From: an uncultured Bacilli bacterium
GTDB lineage: Bacteria > Bacillota_I > Bacilli_A > RF39 > UBA660
DNA length: 5,778 nt
Assembly (NCBI GenBank): GCA_944359595.1
Contig: CALVSV010000044.1
Coordinates: 1-5,778 of the forward strand
Direction of reading: 5' to 3'
This document shows positions 1 to 5,646 of this stretch, one piece after another. Under the pieces are notes generated by a model that saw nothing but the letters and a program-made list of their open reading frames with translations, was not told the origin of the DNA and made no database searches. Made by a program: the position numbers and the translations under genes. Positions within the stretch are counted from its first letter, which is position 1, and the number at the start of each line of letters is the position of its first letter.

Positions 1-1343
1 TACCAATATATGATACTGAAATAAAAACAAAAGCAAATAAATTTGCATTTAATATTGATAATACTGGAACATCACTAGCATATGTAGATATAAAACTAAC
101 AGATATAGTAATGGATCCAGAATTATCGAATTTAGAGTTTAAATGGGCGCTATATTCTGGAGATACAAAGATAAGTAATGGTAACTTTAGAAATGTCGCA
201 AACAATGAAGTATTACTAACAAAAAATATAGAATTACCACAATCCAATAATAAAGATTATGAGTTATATATATGGATAAGTGAAAATGATTTAGATCAAA
301 GTACATTAATGAATAAAAGCTTTAGTTGTAAAATAACAGTAAAGGGAAGTCAAGAAAAAGGTGCAGAACTTCTATCTACAGTAATAAAAAATAATAATAG
401 CCCAATAGTTGAAGCAACACCAGACTTTAACACTATCGCAACAACAGATGAAGGATTAATAAAAGGTGTTGATGAAGATGGAGAAACATATTATTTTAGA
501 GGAGATGTTGAAGATAACTATGTAAAAATAGGAAATTTAAAATGGAAGAATACAAGATATATGAGTTTTGACAATATAGAAGAAGCTAATTCAAAATGTG
601 ATAGTTCATATAGCAATTATGGATTTTCAAGTGCTGAAGAATGCAAAGAAGAAGTGTTAAACCATGGGCACATATCAGGAGAAGATATGTTATGGAGGGT
701 AGTCAGAGTAAACGGAGATGGCACAATTCGTTTAATTGCGGATGGAGCAGTTGGAGAAAGTGCATTTAATTCAAGCCCTGGCGAAAAATATGTAGGTTAC
801 ACATATGATAATAGCGCACCAAACGTACAAGATGGGACAAACAGTACAATAAAAACATATTTAGAAAATTGGTATACAACAAATATGAGTGAATATGACA
901 ATTTGATAGCGAGTACTAGGTATTGTAATGATACATCAGTATCAAGTGTATCAGGAAGTAGTCCATATTATGGAGCATATGGAAGACTAAATACAAACAA
1001 AACACCACAATTTACGTGTCCGAACACTACAAAAACATATGGAGGAGAATATGATTTAAAGATTGGCTTATTAACAGCGGACGAAGTAGCATTTGCAGGA
1101 GGGAAATATGATACTTCTAACGAAGACTACTATTTACAAAAAGCAGACTTTTACTGGTTGGGGTCACCTAACAGCGATTCTTATGAGTTTTATGTTAACG
1201 CGGTTGCTTCAATGGTCTATGAAGGTATTACTGTGGAAATGAGTGCTGTACCAGTCATCAATCTGAAATCTGACATTCTATACACTAGCGGTAACGGCAC
1301 TAAAACAAACCCATACATTGTGAATCTTGACAGTATAGCATAG
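1..1343 (+). CDS. Secreted/surface protein of unknown function, 5'-partial
   Basis: The frame is open from position 3, with 36 sense codons before the first ATG at 111, so the true start and any signal peptide lie upstream; 111 is an internal Met. Two parts are visible. Roughly 3-360 looks like a beta-sandwich of the kind found in SipW/TasA-like exported proteins of Firmicutes (alternating polar/hydrophobic strands, 'NTGTS', 'LYIWISEND', 'KSFSCKITV'). A linker with 'ATPDFNTIATTDEGL' and 'YYFRGDVEDNYVKIG' leads to a C-terminal domain marked by 'WRVVRVNGDGTIRLI', 'GLLTADEVAFAGG', 'FYWLGSP' and 'PVINLKSD'. I recognise this arrangement from uncharacterised, often multicopy proteins of gut Firmicutes; no function is established to my knowledge. 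Four Cys lie in the C-terminal half (near 597, 634, 924 and 1020) and could form disulfides. No LPXTG signal or C-terminal membrane segment is seen. G+C rises towards the 3' end. The gene ends inside a terminator stem. The reading frame is certain, the family placement moderate, the function unknown. Confidence 0.85.
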   Translation, partial: PIYDTEIKTKANKFAFNIDNTGTSLAYVDIKLTDIVMDPELSNLEFKWALYSGDTKISNGNFRNVANNEVLLTKNIELPQSNNKDYELYIWISENDLDQSTLMNKSFSCKITVKGSQEKGAELLSTVIKNNNSPIVEATPDFNTIATTDEGLIKGVDEDGETYYFRGDVEDNYVKIGNLKWKNTRYMSFDNIEEANSKCDSSYSNYGFSSAEECKEEVLNHGHISGEDMLWRVVRVNGDGTIRLIADGAVGESAFNSSPGEKYVGYTYDNSAPNVQDGTNSTIKTYLENWYTTNMSEYDNLIASTRYCNDTSVSSVSGSSPYYGAYGRLNTNKTPQFTCPNTTKTYGGEYDLKIGLLTADEVAFAGGKYDTSNEDYYLQKADFYWLGSPNSDSYEFYVNAVASMVYEGITVEMSAVPVINLKSDILYTSGNGTKTNPYIVNLDSIA

Positions 1344-1367
1344 TATGTAAATCATACTATGTTTTTT
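1339..1367 (+). terminator. Intrinsic terminator of the surface protein gene
   Basis: A perfect 9-bp stem (CATAGTATG at 1339-1347, CATACTATG at 1353-1361) with a 5-nt loop is followed directly by six T. The TAG stop codon (1341-1343) lies within the 5' arm. This is a textbook Rho-independent terminator. Confidence 0.93.
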
Positions 1368-1378
1368 ATTATATATTG

Positions 1379-1407
1379 TTGACTTGTATTAATTTGTATA
1401 TTATATT
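1379..1407 (+). promoter_or_regulatory. Sigma-A-type promoter for the ABC-F gene
   Basis: TTGACT (1379-1384) is separated by exactly 17 bp from TATATT (1402-1407). The predicted start is near 1414, giving a leader of about 20 nt before the GTG start. It lies just after the preceding terminator. The surrounding DNA is AT-rich, so chance -10 matches are common, but the good -35 and the spacing make this one credible. Confidence 0.72.
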
Positions 1408-1422
1408 ATATATATGAATTTT

Positions 1423-1430
1423 GAGGTGAT
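1423..1430 (+). promoter_or_regulatory. Ribosome binding site fixing the GTG start
   Basis: GAGGTGAT lies 5 nt before GTG 1436. It supports a GTG start and fits the N-terminus usual for YbiT/YkpA proteins, which begin one or two residues before the first beta strand. Confidence 0.85.
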
Positions 1431-1435
1431 ATATA

Positions 1436-3025
1436 GTGCTTACAGTTAATAATTTGAGTTTAAGATATGGTAAGAGATGTTTATTTGATAATGTAAATTT
1501 AAAGTTTGAAAAAGGATATTGTTATGGAATTATTGGGGCTAATGGAGCTGGTAAGTCTACGTTTTTAAAAATATTATCTGGTGAAAAAGAATCTACTACT
1601 GGTGAAATTATAATATCTAAAGGTGAAAGATTATCTTTTTTAAGACAAAATCATAATGAATATGATGAATATGGTGTAATAGAAACAGTAATAATGGGAA
1701 ATGATAAATTATATAAAACAATGAAAGATAGGGAAGCAATATATTTAAAAGAAGAGTTTACTGAAGAAGATGGTATAGAAGCGGGTAGATTAGAAGAAGA
1801 ATTTTCATCAATGAATGGTTGGGAAGCTGAAAGTGATGCAGCAATCCTTTTATCTGGATTGGGTGTTGATACAAAATATCATGGTGCATTGATGAGCGAA
1901 TTAAAAGATTCGATTAAAGTTAAAGTATTACTTGCTCAAGCATTGTTTGGAGATCCTGATATATTGCTTTTAGATGAACCTACTAATGGACTTGATATAG
2001 ATGCAAAAATATGGTTAGAAGAGTTTTTAATTAACTTTAATAATACTGTTTTAGTTGTATCACATGATAGACATTTTTTAAATAAAGTGTGTACTCATAT
2101 GGTAGATATTGATTATGAAAAAATGACATTATTTGTTGGAAATTATGATTTTTGGATGCAATCAAGCGCACTTATTCAAAAACAGATGAAAGAATCTAAT
2201 AAAAAGAAAGAAGAAAAAATTAAAGAATTACAAGACTTTATTAGAAGATTTTCCGCTAATGCTTCAAAATCAAAACAAGCTACTTCAAGAAAAAAAGCTC
2301 TTGAAAAAATAAATTTAGAAGATATTAGGGCTTCTTCTAGAAAATATCCTTATATTCATTTTGATTACGATAAACCGCTTGGGAAAGAAGTTATTCATCT
2401 AAAACAAGTTAGTTTAGAAGTGGATGGTAAAGAAATATTACATAATATAAATTTAGTTGTAGATAATAAAGATAAAATTGCTTTTGTTGGTACTAATGAA
2501 ATTGCTAAAACATATCTTTTTAAAATTATAAATGGTGAAATAGAACCTAGTAGTGGAGAAGTAAAACTTGGTACCACTGTAGAACTTTCATATTTTCCTA
2601 AAAACCATGATGAGTATTTTAAAAATGATTTAACTTTAGTTGATTGGTTAAGAGATTATTCAGAAGATAAAACAGAAACATTTGTTAGAGGATTTTTAGG
2701 TAGAATGTTATTTTCTGGTGAAGAATCTTTAAAAAAATGTAATGTTTTATCTGGTGGTGAAAAGGTAAGGCTTATGTTTAGTAAGCAAATGCTTAATCAT
2801 GGTAATGTGTTGATTTTTGATGAACCTACTAATCATTTAGATATAGAGTCAATTACATCATTAAATAAAGCTATGATTGAATTTCCATATACAATATTAT
2901 TTTCATCTTATGATACAGAACTTATTAATACAGTAGCTAATAGAATTATAGAAATTACAAAAGATGGTAAAATAATTGATAAAAGAATGAGTTATGATGA
3001 ATATTTAGAACTTAAAAATAAGTAA
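1436..3025 (+). CDS. ybiT: ABC-F family ATPase, YbiT/YkpA type, with one degenerate ATP site
   Basis: A soluble tandem-ABC protein of 529 residues with no membrane segments, close to the usual length for this subfamily. ABC-F proteins bind the ribosomal E site and act on stalled or initiating ribosomes. NBD1 has Walker A 'GANGAGKS' (34-41), Q-loop Gln71, Walker B 'ILLLDEPTN' (176-184) and H-switch 'SHDRH' (209-213). Residues about 91-145 form the arm. The interdomain linker (about 240-310) is rich in Lys/Glu and carries 'RFSANASKSKQATSR', typical of YbiT/YkpA. NBD2 has signature 'LSGGE' (438-442) and Walker B 'VLIFDEPTNHLD' (458-469). Oddities: the second Walker A reads 'GTNEIAKT' (352-359), lacking two P-loop glycines; its Q-loop Gln appears to be Lys389; its H-switch His is Tyr492; and the NBD1 signature region is 'MSELKDSI' (153-160). 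All four belong to the same composite ATP site. The gene has its own promoter and appears to be transcribed alone. Family assignment is firm; the exact cellular role is not known. It is not an obvious antibiotic-resistance ABC-F. Confidence 0.95.
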   Translation: MLTVNNLSLRYGKRCLFDNVNLKFEKGYCYGIIGANGAGKSTFLKILSGEKESTTGEIIISKGERLSFLRQNHNEYDEYGVIETVIMGNDKLYKTMKDREAIYLKEEFTEEDGIEAGRLEEEFSSMNGWEAESDAAILLSGLGVDTKYHGALMSELKDSIKVKVLLAQALFGDPDILLLDEPTNGLDIDAKIWLEEFLINFNNTVLVVSHDRHFLNKVCTHMVDIDYEKMTLFVGNYDFWMQSSALIQKQMKESNKKKEEKIKELQDFIRRFSANASKSKQATSRKKALEKINLEDIRASSRKYPYIHFDYDKPLGKEVIHLKQVSLEVDGKEILHNINLVVDNKDKIAFVGTNEIAKTYLFKIINGEIEPSSGEVKLGTTVELSYFPKNHDEYFKNDLTLVDWLRDYSEDKTETFVRGFLGRMLFSGEESLKKCNVLSGGEKVRLMFSKQMLNHGNVLIFDEPTNHLDIESITSLNKAMIEFPYTILFSSYDTELINTVANRIIEITKDGKIIDKRMSYDEYLELKNK

Positions 3026-3060
3026 TTGCATAATATTTATTATAAAATAGCAATAAAAAT

Positions 3061-3089
3061 TTGACAAACAAAGAAATTTGTGATATTAT
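3061..3089 (+). promoter_or_regulatory. Strong sigma-A-type promoter for galU
   Basis: A consensus TTGACA (3061-3066), a 17-bp spacer and TATTAT (3084-3089) form the best promoter in the window. Transcription should begin near 3096, leaving an untranslated leader of about 70 nt before ATG 3169. It begins only 35 bases after the ABC-F stop. Confidence 0.85.
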
Positions 3090-3102
3090 ATAAACACGTT
3101 TG

Positions 3103-3144
3103 AAAAAGAGGCAGTAATTATATTTGGTTATTGCTTTTTAATTT
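3103..3144 (+). promoter_or_regulatory. Hairpin with T-tract in the galU leader, possible attenuator
   Basis: GCAGTAA (3111-3117) pairs with TTATTGC (3128-3134), including one G-U pair, around a 10-nt loop, and is followed by TTTTTAATTT. AAAAA at 3103-3107 could extend the stem by pairing with the T run, with GAG bulged. The shape resembles a weak intrinsic terminator inside the leader. It could attenuate galU or simply stabilise the 5' end. I see no match to a named riboswitch and no leader peptide. Confidence 0.4.
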
Positions 3145-3168
3145 CTCGAAAAAAAGGGGGAATAAATT

Positions 3169-4038
3169 ATGAATAAAATAACTAAGGCTGTAATACCTAT
3201 TGGTGGATTTGGGACACGTTTCTTACCAATTACAAAATCAATACCTAAAGAAATGCTACCAATATTAGATAAACCAGTAATACAATATATTGTTGAGGAA
3301 CTAGCTAGTGCTGGTATTGAAGAAATATATATGATAGTGTCAAAATCAAAAAAAGATATAATAAATTATTTTTCAAGAAATAAAAAATTAGAAAAAAGAT
3401 TATTAGATAATAATAAGAATATTGAATATAATTCTATTATTGATACTAAATCGAATGTAAAGATTAAATTTATTATGGAAAAAAAGCAAATGGGTAGTGC
3501 GAAAGCTATTTCTTTAGCAAAAAAATATATTAAAAATGAAGACTTTGTTATTGTTTTAGGAGATGACTTAATATATACTAAGGATAATAATACAGCAATT
3601 AAGCAATTGATAGATTGTTATTATAGTACTGGTAACCCTATTATTGGGGTTCATAAAGTTAAGAATAAAGATATACCAAAATATGGTATTATTAAACCTG
3701 GCGTTGATAATAATATTGAAACAATTATTGAAAAACCTAAAATAAAACATGCTCCTTCTAATTTTGCTGCCCTTGGTAGATATGTTGTATCTCATGAAAT
3801 ATTTAATTACATAAAAAAGATAGGTAAAGGTGTTAATGGTGAATATCAGTTAACCGATGTATTAAAATTGATGATGCAAGATATGGATTTTAATTATAAA
3901 ATTATAGATGGTGAATATCATGATATTGGGAATAAAGAGGGACATATAGAAGCAATTATATGTTATGCAATAAGAAATAATATATTTGATGTTAATGAAT
4001 TAAAAACTAAATTAGAGAATGTATATAATTTTCAATAA
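3169..4038 (+). CDS. galU: UTP-glucose-1-phosphate uridylyltransferase-like protein (GalU/GtaB family)
   Basis: A cytoplasmic nucleotidyltransferase of 289 residues, near the usual GtaB length. The family makes UDP-glucose from UTP and glucose-1-phosphate, feeding teichoic acid glucosylation, glycolipids and exopolysaccharide. Visible motifs are 'GGFGTRFLPITK' (12-23), 'PKEMLPILDKP' (26-36), metal-binding 'LGDD' (130-133), 'YGII' (172-175), 'EKP' (188-190), 'APSNFAALGRYV' (195-206), 'GEYQLTD' (224-230) and 'DIGNKEG' (252-258). The start is supported by AAAGGGGG (3153-3160), 8 nt before the ATG. It is divergent: the loop usually read as RQKEPxGLGHA is 'MEKKQMGSAKA' (103-113), replacing the Gln associated with uracil recognition and the following Gly-His, and the first 'AAGLG' is 'IGGFG'. 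It may therefore be a specialised paralogue with altered nucleotide or sugar preference. It sits between its own promoter and a terminator. Fold and reaction class are certain; the exact substrate is likely but not proven. Confidence 0.9.
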   Translation: MNKITKAVIPIGGFGTRFLPITKSIPKEMLPILDKPVIQYIVEELASAGIEEIYMIVSKSKKDIINYFSRNKKLEKRLLDNNKNIEYNSIIDTKSNVKIKFIMEKKQMGSAKAISLAKKYIKNEDFVIVLGDDLIYTKDNNTAIKQLIDCYYSTGNPIIGVHKVKNKDIPKYGIIKPGVDNNIETIIEKPKIKHAPSNFAALGRYVVSHEIFNYIKKIGKGVNGEYQLTDVLKLMMQDMDFNYKIIDGEYHDIGNKEGHIEAIICYAIRNNIFDVNELKTKLENVYNFQ

Positions 4039-4070
4039 GATTAGAATTTGTTGTTCTAATCTTTATTTTT
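4037..4070 (+). terminator. Intrinsic terminator after galU
   Basis: A perfect 10-bp stem (AAGATTAGAA at 4037-4046, TTCTAATCTT at 4054-4063) with a 7-nt loop runs into TATTTTT. The 5' arm overlaps the galU stop codon. It separates galU from sigK. Confidence 0.9.
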
Positions 4071-4101
4071 ATTTGAATATATTATAATAGAGGTTGATTT
4101 A

Positions 4102-4797
4102 ATGTTAAGTATTTTGTTTGAAATTATAAAAAATATGTTTTTATTTACTGGATCATATAGTAATAATGTGTTTCCTGAACCATTGTGTCAAAAAGAAGAA
4201 GAAGAATGTATAAAGAAAATGCTTATGGGAGATAAAAATGCAAGAAATAAACTTATAGAACATAATTTAAGATTGGTTGCTCATATTGTTAAAAAGTATG
4301 AAAATAAATATACTGATACCGATGATTTAATAAGTATTGGAACTATAGGACTTATAAAGGGAATAGATACATATAACAATGATAAAAAAACTAAGATTAC
4401 AACATATGCAGCAAAGTGTGCTGAAAATGAAATATTAATGTATTTTAGATCTAATAAAAAAAATGATAAAAATGTTAGTATTAACGATAGTATAGGTTAT
4501 GATAAAGAGGGAAATGAAATAACTTTTATAGATATATTAAAGACACCTAGTCCTGATTATATAGAAGATATGTATATAAAAGATAATATTAAAATGCTTT
4601 CAAAATATATGAAAGCATTAACTGAACGAGAAAAAATAATAATTACAAAAAGATATGGATTATTTAATTATAAAGAACAGACTCAAAATGAAATAGCTAA
4701 AGAACTTAATATATCTAGAAGTTATGTATCTAGGATAGAAAAAAGAGCGTTAACTAAAATGCTTAGAAATTTTATTAAAGATAATAAAACAGACTGA
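4102..4797 (+). CDS. sigK: RNA polymerase sporulation sigma factor SigK, with pro-sequence
   Basis: A sigma-70-type factor of 231 residues that directs late mother-cell transcription (spore coat and cortex maturation) in endospore formers. Residues 1-18 are a hydrophobic segment matching the pro-sequence of Bacillus pro-sigma-K, followed by 'YSNNVFPEPL' (19-28), aligned with the conserved start of the mature protein. Region 2 spans about 47-117, with 'LIEHNLRLVAHIVKKYEN' and 'DLISIGTIGLIKGI', then the -10-recognition part 'TYAAKCAENEILMYFR' (101-116). There is no region 3. Region 4 (about 165-225) carries the helix-turn-helix 'NEIAKELNISRSYVSRIEKR' (196-215), which is near-diagnostic of SigK/SigE. 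The gene is continuous, not split by a skin-like element. AGAGG (4089-4093) is 8 nt from the ATG. I cannot identify a sigma-E-type promoter, although expression under SigE would be expected. A terminator precedes the gene and a hairpin follows it. The pro-sequence suggests processing by a SpoIVFB-type membrane protease. Confidence 0.96.
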   Translation: MLSILFEIIKNMFLFTGSYSNNVFPEPLCQKEEEECIKKMLMGDKNARNKLIEHNLRLVAHIVKKYENKYTDTDDLISIGTIGLIKGIDTYNNDKKTKITTYAAKCAENEILMYFRSNKKNDKNVSINDSIGYDKEGNEITFIDILKTPSPDYIEDMYIKDNIKMLSKYMKALTEREKIIITKRYGLFNYKEQTQNEIAKELNISRSYVSRIEKRALTKMLRNFIKDNKTD

Positions 4798-4830
4798 AAT
4801 TAAGTTTGTTTTATTGTTTATATTTTGTTT
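4783..4830 (+). terminator. Probable intrinsic terminator after sigK
   Basis: A 13-bp stem with one G-U pair (4783-4795 with 4803-4815) encloses a 7-nt loop. The 5' arm covers the last codons and the first base of the TGA stop. The stem is AT-rich and is followed by a T-rich but interrupted tract (to about 4830), so termination may be partial, allowing some read-through into tmk. Confidence 0.7.
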
Positions 4831-4844
4831 TTGATATATAATTT

Positions 4845-4854
4845 AGGGGGAGGT
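4845..4854 (+). promoter_or_regulatory. Strong ribosome binding site deciding the tmk start
   Basis: AGGGGGAGGT lies 6 nt before ATG 4861. A longer frame from TTG 4825 would put this site inside the gene and add 12 residues before the first beta strand, so ATG 4861 is preferred. Confidence 0.9.
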
Positions 4855-4860
4855 AAGAGT

Positions 4861-5541
4861 ATGTACGATAAATTAATAGTTATTGAGGGAACTGATTGTT
4901 CTGGTAAGGAAACTCAGAGTAAGAAATTAGTGGAAAAACTAATTAATAGGGGAGAAAAAGTAAAATTAATTAGTTTTCCAGTATATGATAGTCCTACTGG
5001 TAAAATTGTAGGTGGTCCTTTGCTTGGGAAGCCTAGTATACAAAATAGTTTTTGGGATGATCCTGCAAAAGTAGATCCAAAAATTGCTAGTATGTATTAT
5101 GCTATTGATAGGTATAATATGAAAGATGAAATACTTAAATATTTGGATTTAGATTATTACGTGATATTAGATAGATATACAATATCTAATATGGCACATC
5201 AAGGTGGAAAAATAAAAGATAAAATTAAAAGAAATGAATTATATACATTTTTAGATAAATTAGAATACGAATTATTGGAATTGCCTAAACCAGGAAAAGT
5301 TATTTTATTATATATGCCTAGTGAATATACGAGTATACTAAAAAATAATAGAAGTGAGTTAGATATGGTAGAAAAAGATATGGAGTATTTAAAGAATAGT
5401 GAAAAAGTATACTTAGAATTAGCTGATATTTATAATTTTTATGTAATTAATTGTATAAAAGATAAAAATATTAGAAGTATTGATGATATAAATAGTGAAT
5501 TGTTTGATTTTGTTATAAAAAATAATATTATTATTGAATAA
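4861..5541 (+). CDS. tmk: Thymidylate kinase (dTMP kinase)
   Basis: A cytoplasmic P-loop kinase of 226 residues that phosphorylates dTMP to dTDP with ATP, an essential step of dTTP synthesis. The P-loop is 'EGTDCSGKETQ' (9-19), with Lys16 and Thr18 in the GKxT pattern. 'SFPVYDSPTGKIVGGP' (38-53) matches the FPxY substrate-binding strand. 'YAIDRY' (80-85) corresponds to the helix with the dTMP-contacting Arg, and 'LDRYTISNMAHQ' (103-114) is the DRY motif. The lid and C-terminal part carry 'NRSELDMVEKDMEYL' (163-177), with a charged segment followed by the usual Tyr/Leu-rich helix. The 'DPAKVDPKIASMYYAIDR' stretch and somewhat greater length fit the variant found in Clostridia and Mollicutes-related bacteria, not the short E. 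coli form. The start is set by the strong Shine-Dalgarno site. It follows the sigK hairpin and ends before its own hairpin. A related deoxynucleoside kinase activity cannot be excluded but is less likely. Confidence 0.93.
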   Translation: MYDKLIVIEGTDCSGKETQSKKLVEKLINRGEKVKLISFPVYDSPTGKIVGGPLLGKPSIQNSFWDDPAKVDPKIASMYYAIDRYNMKDEILKYLDLDYYVILDRYTISNMAHQGGKIKDKIKRNELYTFLDKLEYELLELPKPGKVILLYMPSEYTSILKNNRSELDMVEKDMEYLKNSEKVYLELADIYNFYVINCIKDKNIRSIDDINSELFDFVIKNNIIIE

Positions 5542-5549
5542 ATTAATAA

Positions 5550-5583
5550 AAAATAGGTAGAATTATCAAGTTCTATCTATTTT
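5550..5583 (+). terminator. Intrinsic terminator after tmk
   Basis: A 13-bp stem with one G-U pair (5550-5562 with 5571-5583) around an 8-nt loop lies 8 bases after the tmk stop. The A run and T run form the base of the stem. There is little T-tract beyond the stem, so efficiency is uncertain. The mirrored A run could also serve a - strand transcript. Confidence 0.72.
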
Positions 5584-5601
5584 ATGCATAAGTTCTTTTG
5601 T

Positions 5602-5624
5602 TACCAAAAATCGCTTTTATGGTA
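5602..5624. repeat. Hairpin-forming inverted repeat in the non-coding tail
   Basis: TACCA plus AAAA (5602-5610) pairs with TTTT and TGGTA (5615-5624), with one bulged A and a 4-nt TCGC loop. No T-tract follows on + and no gene is nearby on -. It adjoins the direct repeat at 5626-5646. Its role is unknown; an element end or transcript-processing site are possibilities. Confidence 0.5.
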
Positions 5625-5625
5625 T

Positions 5626-5646
5626 AAATGTCAACATAAAATGTCA
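5626..5646. repeat. Direct repeat AAATGTCA, two copies 13 bp apart
   Basis: AAATGTCA occurs at 5626-5633 and again at 5639-5646. Closely spaced copies of a TGTCA-type motif can mark transposase-binding sites at the ends of some insertion sequences or a regulator-binding site. No transposase or regulator gene lies in the window, so only the repeat itself is supported. Confidence 0.5.

Noticed and set aside
111..113. ATG at 111 as the start of the surface protein
   Set aside because: The same frame is open to the left edge with protein-like sequence that continues the beta-sandwich pattern, and there is no Shine-Dalgarno site or signal peptide at 111.
2395..2577. Open frame of 60 codons on the - strand
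   Set aside because: It lies wholly inside the ABC-F gene, antisense to the NBD2 Walker A region, and has no recognisable protein features. It is a shadow of the real gene.
3026..3060. Possible terminator after the ABC-F gene (TTGC ... GCAA enclosing ATAATA/TATTAT)
   Set aside because: The outer stem is only 4 bp, six bases are unpaired on one side, and no T-tract follows. A weak structure at best, so the ABC-F transcript may read into the galU promoter region.
3568..3795. Open frame of 75 codons on the - strand
   Set aside because: It lies inside galU and encodes a low-complexity Ile/Asn/Phe-rich sequence typical of the reverse complement of AT-rich coding DNA.
4083..4088. TATAAT upstream of sigK as a -10 box
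   Set aside because: It has no acceptable -35 at 16-18 bp and would start transcription near 4095, after the Shine-Dalgarno site. Probably chance in AT-rich DNA.
4814..4842. TTGTTT-17-TATAAT as a tmk promoter
   Set aside because: The -35 is weak, it overlaps the sigK hairpin, and the predicted start near 4849 would fall within the ribosome binding site. Read-through from sigK or an unseen promoter is as likely.
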